A DNA stretch of 64,000 nt, taken from contig NZ_CP111085.1 of the NCBI RefSeq assembly GCF_026278345.1, positions 3,613,501 through 3,677,500 of the forward strand, written 5' to 3'. Of this stretch, positions 39,076 through 48,005 are shown piece by piece. Every line of letters starts with the position of its first letter. Position 1 is the first letter of the stretch. The notes below the pieces were generated by a model, which saw nothing but the letters and a program-made list of their open reading frames with translations, was not told where the DNA came from and ran no database searches. The position numbers and the translations under genes were made by a program. This DNA comes from Tellurirhabdus rosea. GTDB taxonomy: Bacteria > Bacteroidota > Bacteroidia > Cytophagales > Spirosomataceae.

Positions 39076-40262
39076 CGCCACATCAGCTTGTTTTTACGCC
39101 GCGAAAATAACGTTTTTAGGCCCGCCCCGGCGAAAAACCCGGCCAGAACGACATCCATGACCGGAATGCCGACCCAGTGAACCGTACGCCCCAGCCGCCA
39201 GCTAATCCGCCCGACGACCAGCCAGAACGCCAGCAAACGCAGCAGAATGGCACCGAGGCCGATCAGCCAGAGCCCGGTTTCCCGTTCGTACAGCATTGCG
39301 GGCCAGCCGGTCCGGAGCAGGTCCGGAAGGGCCAGACCCACAATGGCCGGAGTCAGCACCCACGTCAGTACGTGCGTGAGCGATAACAGGCCGAGCCACG
39401 CTTTGTTTCGGGTCCGGTAATACCGGCCCACCGACAGATGCCGCCGCTTCTGCCGCCGCCACGTTTCCCAGGTTTCTTTCGGTTTCGATTCCGTGAAGGT
39501 TTCGGGGTAAAGGCTGACGGCCACGTTCCGGGAGGTAGCCACCTCGTTCAGAAACAGGTCGTCGTCGCCGCCCAGCACCCGCATGTGGCTGTAAAAACCC
39601 CGGTTGGCCAGAAAAAGGTCGCGGCGATACATCAGGTTGCGCCCTACCCCCATGTACGGATTTCCCGTCAGGGCGAGCGAAAAGTACTGAACCGCCGTGT
39701 ACAGTGTTTCGTAGCGAATAATCCGGTTGAGCCAGCCGCGCCGCCGTTCGTAGGGCGAAAAGCCGAGGACGATTTCCTTCACCGGGTCGGCCAGGTGCGC
39801 CGCCATGCCCGCCAGCCAGCGGTCCGAAGCCGGGCGGCAGTCGGCGTCGGTGAGCAGCACGGTGTCGTACACGGCCTTCCGGATGCCGATGGTCAGGGCG
39901 TATTTCTTGGGCGTCACGTGCTCGTGTTCGCGGTCGATGTGGAAGAACCGCAGCCGCGGAAACTGGCCCGCCACTTCTTCCAGCCAGTCGCGGGTGCCGT
40001 CGCCAGAACGATCGTTCATGACAATGATTTCGAAGGCCGGGTACTGCTGGGCATCCAGCAGCGGAATGAGTTCCTGCAGGTTGGCCAGTTCGTTCCAGGC
40101 GCAGACAATGATGGAAACGCCCGGCGTGTAAGCGCCTACCGAAGGTTCATCCGGCAGCGAAACCGGGTCCTGGTAAAAGGCCGTCCGGGAAAAAATAAAA
40201 AGAATGTAAAGTAGCTGAATGCCAGCCAGTAGCAGAAAGACAGCCAGAAGGAGTGAAGTCAC
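39072..40262 (-). CDS. Membrane glycosyltransferase, family 2
   Basis: The 396-residue protein has an N-terminal membrane helix and then a GT2 domain (VSIIVCAWNELANLQELIPL, IIVMNDRSGDGT, VLLTDADCRP with a DxD-type metal site, and GGDDDLFLNEVA plus RRQKRRH). Two to three C-terminal membrane helices follow. The layout matches processive or lipid glycosyltransferases. The acceptor is unknown. It is translationally coupled to rsmG rather than to a polysaccharide locus. Confidence 0.88.
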   Translation of the reverse strand: MTSLLLAVFLLLAGIQLLYILFIFSRTAFYQDPVSLPDEPSVGAYTPGVSIIVCAWNELANLQELIPLLDAQQYPAFEIIVMNDRSGDGTRDWLEEVAGQFPRLRFFHIDREHEHVTPKKYALTIGIRKAVYDTVLLTDADCRPASDRWLAGMAAHLADPVKEIVLGFSPYERRRGWLNRIIRYETLYTAVQYFSLALTGNPYMGVGRNLMYRRDLFLANRGFYSHMRVLGGDDDLFLNEVATSRNVAVSLYPETFTESKPKETWETWRRQKRRHLSVGRYYRTRNKAWLGLLSLTHVLTWVLTPAIVGLALPDLLRTGWPAMLYERETGLWLIGLGAILLRLLAFWLVVGRISWRLGRTVHWVGIPVMDVVLAGFFAGAGLKTLFSRRKNKLMWR

Positions 40263-40302
40263 GGACGGGTAGAGTGATTAACCAAATAGCGTACGGATTG
40301 AA

Positions 40303-40318
40303 TACTTTTGCAAAAGTA
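40303..40318. promoter_or_regulatory. Palindromic pair of -7 elements between divergent genes
   Basis: TACTTTTGCAAAAGTA is a perfect 16-bp palindrome made of two abutting TACTTTTG boxes, one per strand. The glycosyltransferase gene (minus) and tgt (plus) diverge from here. If both are used, RNA polymerase could serve only one direction at a time. Upstream -33 boxes are poor on both sides. Confidence 0.45.
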
Positions 40319-40331
40319 CAGGAAAGTTTGA

Positions 40332-40422
40332 CGTGTAAAGTTTAAGGTTGAACGTTTAACGTGGTTTAATCTTGAACAAGCCCGAATGGACACCTTACAC
40401 GTTAAACCTTAAACTTTACACG
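40332..40422. repeat. Perfect 18-bp inverted repeat in the tgt leader
   Basis: Arms 40332-40349 and 40405-40422 are perfectly complementary, with further TTTAACGTG-like words between. The right arm ends 6 nt before the tgt start codon, so a hairpin here would cover the ribosome-binding region and could restrict translation. Confidence 0.9.
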
Positions 40423-40428
40423 CCGATA

Positions 40429-41559
40429 ATGACATTCAGCATAGAAACGACCGATCCGGGTTCCAAAGCCCGCATCGGGTTACTGACGACCGACCACGGA
40501 CCGGTTCAGACGCCCATTTTCATGCCCGTCGGGACGGCCGGGACGGTGAAAGCGGTACACCAGCGCGAACTCGTGCAGGACGTGAACGCGGAAATTATTC
40601 TGGGAAACACCTACCACCTGTACCTGCGTCCCGGTCTGGACATTCTCGAACGGGCGGGCGGCCTCCACGCCTTCAACGGCTGGCAGCGGCCCATCCTGAC
40701 CGACAGCGGCGGTTATCAGGTGTATTCGCTGTCGAACACGCGCAAGATCAAGGAAGAGGGCGTTACGTTTAAATCCCACATCGACGGTTCCAAACACATC
40801 TTCACGCCGGAAGGCGTCATGGACATCCAGCGGACCATCGGAGCCGACATCATCATGGCCTTCGACGAGTGTACGCCTTACCCCTGCGAATACGGCTATG
40901 CGCGCGAATCGATGGAAATGACCCACCGCTGGCTGCGCCGTTGCATCGATCGTTTCGACGGTACGCCGCCCAAATACGGCTATCAGCAAACCCTTTTTCC
41001 CATCGTGCAGGGCAGTACCTATAAAGATTTGCGCATCCAGTCGGCAGAATTCATCGCCAGCCAGGAGCGGGAGGGAAACGCCATCGGCGGCCTGGCCGTG
41101 GGCGAACCGGCCGAAGAAATGTACCGGACCATCGAAGTCGTCAATGCAATTCTGCCGTTGGATAAACCCCGTTATCTGATGGGCGTCGGCACGCCGGAAA
41201 ACATTCTGGAAGGCATCGCACGGGGCGTGGATATGTTCGACTGCGTCATGCCGACCCGCAACGCCCGGCACGGCATTCTCTTTACTACACAGGGGATTAT
41301 CAACATCAAAAACGAAAAGTGGAAGGACGATTTCAGCCCGATCGACCCCGGACTGGAAGGCTACGCCAGCAGCTTTTATACGAAGGCGTACGTGCGACAC
41401 CTCTTCAAGGCCGAAGAATTACTTTCGGGGCAGGTAGCCAGTCTGCAGAACCTGACGTTCTACCTCTGGCTGGTGCGCCAGGCCAGGGAGCATATCCGCG
41501 CCGGAACCTTCGTAAACTGGAAAAATAGCCTTATTCCGACCCTCATGCAGCGGCTTTAA
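40429..41559 (+). CDS. tgt: tRNA-guanine transglycosylase, lacking the usual zinc ligands
   Basis: From MTFSIETTDPGSKARIG the protein has 376 residues. It shows VGTAGTVKAVHQREL, ILGNTYHLYLRPG, ILTDSGGYQVYSL (catalytic aspartate), FDECTPYPC, GGLAVGEP and DMFDCVMPTRNARHG (second catalytic aspartate). Canonical enzymes then have CxCxxC plus a histidine for zinc. The aligned stretches here read GLEGYASSFYTKAYVRHL and SLQNLTFYLWL, so all three cysteines and the histidine are replaced. It exchanges queuine-precursor base for G34 in GUN-anticodon tRNAs, one of which, tRNA-Asn(GTT), lies nearby. A start 57 nt upstream would lie in repeat DNA. Confidence 0.95.
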   Translation: MTFSIETTDPGSKARIGLLTTDHGPVQTPIFMPVGTAGTVKAVHQRELVQDVNAEIILGNTYHLYLRPGLDILERAGGLHAFNGWQRPILTDSGGYQVYSLSNTRKIKEEGVTFKSHIDGSKHIFTPEGVMDIQRTIGADIIMAFDECTPYPCEYGYARESMEMTHRWLRRCIDRFDGTPPKYGYQQTLFPIVQGSTYKDLRIQSAEFIASQEREGNAIGGLAVGEPAEEMYRTIEVVNAILPLDKPRYLMGVGTPENILEGIARGVDMFDCVMPTRNARHGILFTTQGIINIKNEKWKDDFSPIDPGLEGYASSFYTKAYVRHLFKAEELLSGQVASLQNLTFYLWLVRQAREHIRAGTFVNWKNSLIPTLMQRL

Positions 41560-41599
41560 TTTTCGATGATACGGCCCAAACAATGCCAATACTATCTTG

Positions 41600-41630
41600 T
41601 TTGTAAACTAAATGAATTTCTATAGCTTTG
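41600..41630 (+). promoter_or_regulatory. Strong Bacteroidota-type promoter of the OmpA-family gene
   Basis: TTTG (41600-41603) and TAGCTTTG (41623-41630) are separated by exactly 19 nt, a full match to the Bacteroidota consensus. Transcription would start near 41637, leaving an 80-nt leader before the start codon. Confidence 0.8.
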
Positions 41631-41720
41631 CGGCAACCCGGTTGGGAGCCACGATGAAAGCTGCATATGTCCGAAAACCACACTGTTAACATTCAACTAC
41701 CAAACAATAACCTGTTAAGT

Positions 41721-43187
41721 ATGAAAAAAGTATCCTTGTTTGTGAAGGCTGCGGGGCTGGCTCTGCTGGCATCGGCTGGCGCTTTTGCCCAGTACAACCC
41801 GAAAGCTTCTTATGAGGGTCCTGCCAAACTGAATACCTGGTCGGTATCCATTCACGGTGGTCCAACCCAATTCTTTGGAGACCTGAGAGAATATGACTTT
41901 TATCCGGTAGGCCAGACAAATATTGACAGCTACAACGAACGGCGCTCGGCTTTTGTCGGAGTGGCGGTCGGCAAGCAGCTTTCGCACCTGTTTGGGCTGC
42001 AACTGGGAGGCAGCTTTGGAAATCTCGTCGGAATGAAACGCCGGATTTACAACTCCTACTTCCGTTCGAACTTCATCCAGGGCGATCTGACGGCCAGCGT
42101 CAACCTGAAAAGCCTGCTGTTTGGCGTCAACAAAATGAAACGCTGGAAAATGGACGCTTACGGCGGCGTGGGCGTTCTCGGCTTTAAATCGACCGCCTAC
42201 GAACTCGGTACGGGCCGCGTCCGCCGCTTTACCAAGAACAACCTCGGCGACGGCGTCCTGCGGGAAGCCGGTTACGAAGCCGACTGGGTGATTCCGGTGG
42301 GGTTTGCGGTGCATTACGAACTGAGCCCGCGCTTTGACTTGGGGCTGGATTTCCGGGTTAACCACGTCAACACGGAGCGTCTGGACGCTACCATCGGCGG
42401 TCAGGAAAACAACACCAGCGTCTTCGACCTGTCGGGCGCCCGCGGGGCTTTTGACAACCAGCTCACCCGCCGCGGTAACTCGGCCCTCGACAAGTACGGC
42501 TACGGGGCGTTTATGCTGACCTACAAACTCGGCAAGCGCGCCATCCGCGTTCAGAAAGTGAACGGCAAGTACGAATACGACACCACGCAGGGCGTTTACC
42601 ACCTGCGCTGGACCGATCCGCGGAGCCTCATCAAGCCGCCGGTCATCCTGACGCTCGAACAGATCGACTCCGTGGCCAAAGCCAACCGCCCGAAAGACAT
42701 CGACCCGCGCCTGCTGACCGATACGGACAACGACGGCGTTTCGGACTACTTCGACCGTCAGCCCAACACACCGGCCGGTAGCATCGTTTCCGGTGCCGGG
42801 GAAGCCATCGACTTCGACAAGTACGTAAGCGCCGCGCTGCCGGGAGTAGCCTGCGCCGAAATCTTCGCCAACGTGCAGTTTGATACCGACAAGAACATTA
42901 TCAAGCCGCAGTACCACGAAATGCTGAACCGGGTGGTGGAACTGATGAACAAAACGCAGTGCCGCCTGCAACTCTCCGGTCACGCCGACCGCCGGGCTTC
43001 GGACCGGTACAACGTAGCCCTGTCGCGCCGCCGCGTGGAAGCCGTTCGGAACTACCTCGTTCAGGCCGGTCTGAACGACGCAAACCGGATCGTGATCGAC
43101 TACTTTGGCTCGTTCAAGCCGGTTGGAGACAACTCCCGCCCGGGTCTGCAGAAGAACCGTCGTGTCGAACTCCGCCTGGTTCCGTAA
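41721..43187 (+). CDS. OmpA-family outer-membrane protein
   Basis: From MKKVSLFVKAAGLALLASAGAFAQ, a signal peptide, the protein has 488 residues. The N-terminal 280 residues look like an outer-membrane barrel. DTDNDGVSDYFDRQPNTPAG near 350 is a thrombospondin-type-3 calcium-binding repeat. The C-terminal OmpA domain has NVQFDTDKNIIKPQYHEML, LSGHADRRASDRYNVALSRRR and NRRVELRLV, which bind peptidoglycan. A consensus promoter and a strong terminator enclose it, so it is monocistronic and probably abundant. A start 54 nt upstream was rejected since it precedes the signal peptide. Confidence 0.93.
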   Translation: MKKVSLFVKAAGLALLASAGAFAQYNPKASYEGPAKLNTWSVSIHGGPTQFFGDLREYDFYPVGQTNIDSYNERRSAFVGVAVGKQLSHLFGLQLGGSFGNLVGMKRRIYNSYFRSNFIQGDLTASVNLKSLLFGVNKMKRWKMDAYGGVGVLGFKSTAYELGTGRVRRFTKNNLGDGVLREAGYEADWVIPVGFAVHYELSPRFDLGLDFRVNHVNTERLDATIGGQENNTSVFDLSGARGAFDNQLTRRGNSALDKYGYGAFMLTYKLGKRAIRVQKVNGKYEYDTTQGVYHLRWTDPRSLIKPPVILTLEQIDSVAKANRPKDIDPRLLTDTDNDGVSDYFDRQPNTPAGSIVSGAGEAIDFDKYVSAALPGVACAEIFANVQFDTDKNIIKPQYHEMLNRVVELMNKTQCRLQLSGHADRRASDRYNVALSRRRVEAVRNYLVQAGLNDANRIVIDYFGSFKPVGDNSRPGLQKNRRVELRLVP

Positions 43188-43212
43188 GCGCGTAAATACT
43201 TAAAATTGAAAG

Positions 43213-43248
43213 AAAAAGCCCCGGAGGTGTTACCTTCCGGGGCTTTTT
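43213..43248 (+). terminator. Intrinsic terminator after the OmpA-family gene
   Basis: A perfect 13-bp stem (43213-43225 with 43236-43248), G+C-rich in the middle and ending in five T, closes the gene 25 nt after its stop codon. The A-run on the other side makes it active in both directions. Confidence 0.92.
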
Positions 43249-43337
43249 CCGTCTAAAATAGCAATTCTGATAATTCGTCCCCCAAAACCAGAACGTCTTA
43301 TCGGTCACGAGCCACCATAACTTTACCATCCGTACCC

Positions 43338-45692
43338 GTGCCCTTCATCTCTCCGGAAAACTGCGTCGGTAGTCGGCGGATCACCGCGGTTTTGCTGGTA
43401 CTGTTTCAAACCTGCTGCTTCGTGAGCCACGCGCAGAAACGGGCGGAGTTGACGCCGGAACAACTGCGGCAGTTTGTGCTGAGTGCCAAAGCCAGCGGCC
43501 TGACCGAAAAGCAGATGGAGGACCTGGCGCGCACGCGCGGGTTTACCGCCGCCGACCTGACCGAACTGCGTCAGCGGCTGGAAAGTGAACAGAAGCCGCA
43601 GTCCGTCGAAAGCCCGGCTCCGCCGGTTTCGCGCACGCTGCCGGCGGACCTCACGCCGCCGGTTCCCCTGTCCAGCAAAAAGCCCGACGAACCGACCCAA
43701 GTACCCGTCTTTGGCGCGGCCCTGTTTTCGGGCAGTTCGCTCACTTTCGAACCCAATTTGCGTCTGGCCACCCCGCGAAACTACCAGCTGGGTCCGGATG
43801 ATGAGCTACAGATTGAAATTTACGGCAACGCCCAGCATTCCTATCGTCCCAAAATCAGTCCCGAAGGCACCATCCGGCTCGAAAGCCTGAGCCCGATCTT
43901 CGTCAGTGGCCTGACCATCGAACAGGCCGAACAGCGGATTGTCGGGCGTCTGCGCCAGCTTTTTGCGGGCCTGAACACGGCCGCCGCGGGCGTCTATGCG
44001 CAGGTAACGCTGGGCAACATCCGGAGCATTAAGGTGACGCTGATGGGGCAGGTGGTCAAGCCCGGAACGTACACGCTTTCTTCGCTGGCGACCGTTTTCA
44101 ATGCCCTGTACGCCGCCGGTGGGCCGGATGCCGAACGGGGTTCCTTCCGGGATATCCGCGTGATTCGCGGGAATCGCCTCGTCCGCACGCTCGATATTTA
44201 CGCGTTCCTGCTGCGCGCCGACCAGACCGACAACATCCGTTTGCAGGATCAGGACATTGTGCTGGTCAATCACTACGATACCCGGATCGAACTGGCGGGC
44301 GAAGTCCGGCAGCCGGGATTGTACGAACTGCGAAAAGGGGAGACGCTGCGCCATGCCCTGGCCTTTGCGGGCGGGTACACCGACAAAGCCTATACCGCCT
44401 CGCTGACGCTGAGACGAGCGACAGACCGGGAACTGGAAATCGGGACCCTGACGGCGGCCGAAGTTCCTTCGTTTGTGCCCCGCCGGGGCGATCGGTACTG
44501 GGTCGGGGCGATTCTCGACCGGTACGAGAACCGGGTGAGCATCCGGGGCGCCGTTTTCCGGCCGGGAGAATACGCACTGAATAGAACCCAGACCCTTGCC
44601 GGCCTGATCAGATCGGCCGAAGGACTTCGGGAGGACGCCTTCCTGTCCCGGGCAACGGTTCGCCGCCTGCGCCCCAACCTGGACCCCGAAATCCTTTCCG
44701 TCGATCTGGGGCGGCTCATGCGGGGCGAAACTGCCGACCTGCCGTTGCAACGGGAGGACGAGGTGGTGGTGCAGTCGGTAAGTGATGTACGCGAGCGGCG
44801 GACCGTCCGGATCGAAGGAGCCGTAAACCGGCCCGGCGAGTTTCTGTTCGCCGACAGCCTGACGGTCGCCAGTCTGGTTCTGCTGGCCGGCGGATTTCAG
44901 GAAGGAGCCACGGCTTCCCGGATCGAAATTGCCCGTCGGGTGAAGGACGATACCACCGGACTGCCTTCCGGTCAGGATGTGCGGCTGATACAACTGGAAC
45001 TGGACGAAAGCCTGCGTCTCACCGAAGCCGACGCGCATCGGGTGCTGAAGCCGTTCGACGAAGTATTTGTCCGAAGATCACCCCGTTACGAACCCCAGCG
45101 GAAAGTGTACATCGGGGGCGAAGTGACGTATCCGGGCACGTACGTGATTCGCGATAAAAACGAGCGCATTGCCGACCTGATTCATCGGGCTGGCGGTGTC
45201 CGGCCGGGGGCTTTTCTGGCGGCGGCCCGGTTCAATCGGCTTGGCGAACCGATTTCGGTAAATTTACAGCAAGTGCTTGCCGAGCCATCGGTGACGGGCA
45301 ATCTGCTGCTGCTGGCGGGCGATTCGCTGGTTATTCCGCGTCGGGTAGAAACCGTCCGCATCACCGGGGCCGTCCTGACGCCGGTCACGGTTGATTTCAA
45401 TCCCGAAAAATCACTCCGGTCGTACATCGACGAAGCCGGAGGATTTCGCCGCGAAGCCCGGCGGGGCCAGACCTACGTGACGTATGCCAACGGCAGGATC
45501 GGTCGTACCCGGCACGTTCTTTGGGTACGAAACTACCCGAAACCCGAACCCGGTATGGTGCTGACGGTACCTGCCCGGCCGTCAAAAGACGAAAAAAGAC
45601 TAACCCCGACCGAACGGATCGCCCTTGCCACCGGCCTGACTTCGCTGGTTGCCGTGCTGCTGACCGTAGTCCGAATGGCGGGAGGACAATAA
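43338..45692 (+). CDS. Polysaccharide export protein with six SLBB domains
   Basis: The 784-residue protein begins (GTG start) with a signal peptide (ITAVLLVLFQTCCFVSHAQ) and a charged helical stretch, then a Poly_export domain (YQLGPDDELQIEIYGNAQ). Six SLBB repeats follow, near 225, 315, 395, 490, 590 and 675; their first strands are VTLMGQVVKPGTY, IELAGEVRQPGLY, VSIRGAVFRPGEY, VRIEGAVNRPGEF, VYIGGEVTYPGTY and VRITGAVLTPVTV. A final membrane helix (LATGLTSLVAVLLTVV) lies near 760. It has no lipobox. It would form the periplasmic/outer-membrane export conduit of locus B. TAACTTTA at 43318 is a weak promoter candidate very close to the start. Confidence 0.9.
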   Translation: MPFISPENCVGSRRITAVLLVLFQTCCFVSHAQKRAELTPEQLRQFVLSAKASGLTEKQMEDLARTRGFTAADLTELRQRLESEQKPQSVESPAPPVSRTLPADLTPPVPLSSKKPDEPTQVPVFGAALFSGSSLTFEPNLRLATPRNYQLGPDDELQIEIYGNAQHSYRPKISPEGTIRLESLSPIFVSGLTIEQAEQRIVGRLRQLFAGLNTAAAGVYAQVTLGNIRSIKVTLMGQVVKPGTYTLSSLATVFNALYAAGGPDAERGSFRDIRVIRGNRLVRTLDIYAFLLRADQTDNIRLQDQDIVLVNHYDTRIELAGEVRQPGLYELRKGETLRHALAFAGGYTDKAYTASLTLRRATDRELEIGTLTAAEVPSFVPRRGDRYWVGAILDRYENRVSIRGAVFRPGEYALNRTQTLAGLIRSAEGLREDAFLSRATVRRLRPNLDPEILSVDLGRLMRGETADLPLQREDEVVVQSVSDVRERRTVRIEGAVNRPGEFLFADSLTVASLVLLAGGFQEGATASRIEIARRVKDDTTGLPSGQDVRLIQLELDESLRLTEADAHRVLKPFDEVFVRRSPRYEPQRKVYIGGEVTYPGTYVIRDKNERIADLIHRAGGVRPGAFLAAARFNRLGEPISVNLQQVLAEPSVTGNLLLLAGDSLVIPRRVETVRITGAVLTPVTVDFNPEKSLRSYIDEAGGFRREARRGQTYVTYANGRIGRTRHVLWVRNYPKPEPGMVLTVPARPSKDEKRLTPTERIALATGLTSLVAVLLTVVRMAGGQ

Positions 45693-45700
45693 CTGGAGCA

Positions 45701-46762
45701 ATGGGGAAGACGCAGCCGATCACATTCAGCCTCATCGTCGCTACGGCCTGGCGGGAACGCCGGACGCTGGCGGCAGGCACGCTCTTGGCGGCTTTAGTGG
45801 GGGTGGTGTATGCGCTGCTGGCCCCGGTCGAGTACGTTTCGGAGGTTCGGATCATGCCGGAGCTACAGGCCCGGTCGGCTCTGAATCTGAAGCGGTTTGG
45901 TGCTTTGGCCGAAATGGCGGGCATTGATCTTCCGGCCGTGGGCAGCACCGAAGCCATTCGGCCGGATTTGTACCCGGATGTGCTGAAAAGCACCCCGTTT
46001 ACGCTGTTCCTGCTGAACCAGCCGGTCGTCAGTGCCGACCAGCGCCGCCATCGGTCGCTGGCCACATACCTGACGGTCGGCTCGCCGGACTGGCTGGCCG
46101 ACCTGCTGGGCCGCGAGGAAATTCGGGTTCCGCTGCCGGGGGGCGAGTCGGCCCGGTTGCGTTTGAGCCGGGAGCAGGAAGAACTGGTCAGCGAGGTAAA
46201 AGAACGGGTGCTGTCGGATCTGGACAAGCAGACGGGTATTATCATCATCCGGGTTAAAATGCCGGACGCGGAAATTGCCGCGCAGGTAAATCAGTTCGCT
46301 GTGAATTATTTAACCCGTTATGTGATTGATTATAGGACAGAGAAGTCGAGGCAGGATCTGGCATTTTTGCGGCAGCGGCAGCAGGAAGCCCGGCACCGGT
46401 ACGAACGCGCGATGCTGAACCTGACCGGCTACAAAGACCGCAACCGCTATCTGGTGAGCCAGGTGGCGGGCGTTGAAGAACGAAAATTACAGGCCGAATT
46501 TGATCTGGCACAAACGTTAGTAAATAGCATTACCCACGACTACGAACAGGTGCGGCTGAAGGTACAGGAGGAAACGCCCATTCTGAAGGTGCTGGAACCT
46601 CCCCAGGTGCCGACTCGCCGCAGTGCGCCCCGGCGAACCCGCCTCGTTCTGCTGTTTGGCCTGCTGGGCGGACTGGGCAGTCTGGCGTGGGTAACAGGAA
46701 AGAATGTCAACCAAAACAAATATGAGCAAGTTAGTGGAATCACAGGTGCCCGTATCGGGTAA
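45701..46762 (+). CDS. Wzz-type polysaccharide chain-length determinant, no kinase domain
   Basis: From MGKTQPITFSLIVATAWRER the protein has 353 residues. A first membrane helix (LAAGTLLAALVGVVYALLA) and the Wzz pattern (YVSEVRIMPELQAR) lead into a coiled-coil region (about 215-300). A second helix (LVLLFGLLGGLGSLAWV) lies near 330. There are no Walker motifs, in contrast to the kinase-fused protein of locus A. It starts 8 nt after the SLBB gene, and its end overlaps the next gene by 59 nt. An upstream in-frame extension overlaps the SLBB gene and was rejected. Confidence 0.87.
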   Translation: MGKTQPITFSLIVATAWRERRTLAAGTLLAALVGVVYALLAPVEYVSEVRIMPELQARSALNLKRFGALAEMAGIDLPAVGSTEAIRPDLYPDVLKSTPFTLFLLNQPVVSADQRRHRSLATYLTVGSPDWLADLLGREEIRVPLPGGESARLRLSREQEELVSEVKERVLSDLDKQTGIIIIRVKMPDAEIAAQVNQFAVNYLTRYVIDYRTEKSRQDLAFLRQRQQEARHRYERAMLNLTGYKDRNRYLVSQVAGVEERKLQAEFDLAQTLVNSITHDYEQVRLKVQEETPILKVLEPPQVPTRRSAPRRTRLVLLFGLLGGLGSLAWVTGKNVNQNKYEQVSGITGARIG

Positions 46763-48005
46763 AATTGCCATTGTCGGACTCGGTTATGTTGGTCTGCCCT
46801 TAGCGATTGAGTTCGGAAAAAAATACGACGTCGTTGGCTATGATATTAACAGCCAGCGCGTGGCCGAACTTCAGCAGGGTATCGACAAAACCCGGGAAGC
46901 TGATGCGGCAGCCCTCCGGTCGGCAACCAGCCTGCGTTTTTCCAGCAGCAAGGCGGATATCGCCGACTGCACCATTTTCATCGTAACGGTTCCCACACCC
47001 GTTGACGTTTATAAAAAACCGGATTTACGGCCCCTGCTGAGTGCGACCCGCGACATCGGTACCGTGCTGAAAAAAGGCGATCTGGTCATCTACGAATCGA
47101 CCGTGTACCCGGGCTGTACGGAAGAAGACTGCGTTCCGGTGCTGGAAAAGGAATCCGGCCTGGTCTACAACGTGGACTTTTTCTGCGGCTACTCGCCCGA
47201 ACGGATTAATCCCGGCGATAAGATTCACACGCTGACGACCATCAAAAAAGTGACCTCCGGCTCCACGCCCGAAATTGCCCGCTTTGTGGACGATCTGTAC
47301 AGCTCCATCGTAACGGCCGGCACGCACCTGGCGGCATCGATCAAGGTGGCCGAGGCGTCCAAAGCGATTGAAAATGCCCAGCGCGATGTCAACATTTCGT
47401 TTGTGAACGAACTGGCGCTGATGTTCGACCGCATGGGAATTGATACCAACGACGTGCTGGAAGCCGCCGGAACGAAGTGGAACTTCCTGCCTTTCCGGCC
47501 CGGTCTGGTGGGCGGGCACTGCATCGGCGTTGACCCCTACTACCTGCTGCATAAGGCGGAGAGCCTCGGCTATTATCCGCAGGTTATCCTGTCGGGCCGC
47601 CGAATCAACGATGCAATGGGTGTTTTTGTCGCTTCCAAGATGGTCAAGCTGATGATTCGTAAAGAACAGGCCATCAACGGCGCGCGGGTACTGCTGCTGG
47701 GAATCACGTTCAAGGAAAACTGCCCGGACATCCGGAACTCCCGCGTCATCGACATTTACACCGAACTGACGCAGTTTGGCATTCAGGTCGATGTATATGA
47801 CCCGTGGGCCAACCCGGAGGAAGTAAAGCATGAATACGGCATCGACCTGATCGACGAGCCGACCGGAACGTACGACGGTATCATTGTGGCCGTCTCGCAC
47901 AAGCAGTTCCGGAGCCTGAATTATGACGCCCTGCGCACTGAAAAGACGGTCGTCTACGATCTGAAGGCCATGCTGGAAAAGGATCTGGTGGACAGTCGCC
48001 TGTAA
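46704..48005 (+). CDS. UDP-N-acetylhexosamine 6-dehydrogenase (TviB/WbpO/WbpA group)
   Basis: The 433-residue protein has the Rossmann motif IAIVGLGYVGLPLAIEF, VTVPTPVD, YESTVYPGCTEE (catalytic region), GYSPERINPGDK, AEASKAIENAQRDVNISFVNEL (catalytic lysine-type segment) and TKWNFLPFRPGLVGGHCIGVDPYYL, which contains the catalytic cysteine. These match Vi-antigen TviB and WbpO/WbpA enzymes, which oxidise UDP-GlcNAc or UDP-GalNAc at C6 with NAD. No other such enzyme is in the window, so it may also feed the WbpB/E/D enzymes of locus A. The start overlaps the wzz gene; MSKLVES six codons later is possible. Confidence 0.93.
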   Translation: MSTKTNMSKLVESQVPVSGKIAIVGLGYVGLPLAIEFGKKYDVVGYDINSQRVAELQQGIDKTREADAAALRSATSLRFSSSKADIADCTIFIVTVPTPVDVYKKPDLRPLLSATRDIGTVLKKGDLVIYESTVYPGCTEEDCVPVLEKESGLVYNVDFFCGYSPERINPGDKIHTLTTIKKVTSGSTPEIARFVDDLYSSIVTAGTHLAASIKVAEASKAIENAQRDVNISFVNELALMFDRMGIDTNDVLEAAGTKWNFLPFRPGLVGGHCIGVDPYYLLHKAESLGYYPQVILSGRRINDAMGVFVASKMVKLMIRKEQAINGARVLLLGITFKENCPDIRNSRVIDIYTELTQFGIQVDVYDPWANPEEVKHEYGIDLIDEPTGTYDGIIVAVSHKQFRSLNYDALRTEKTVVYDLKAMLEKDLVDSRL

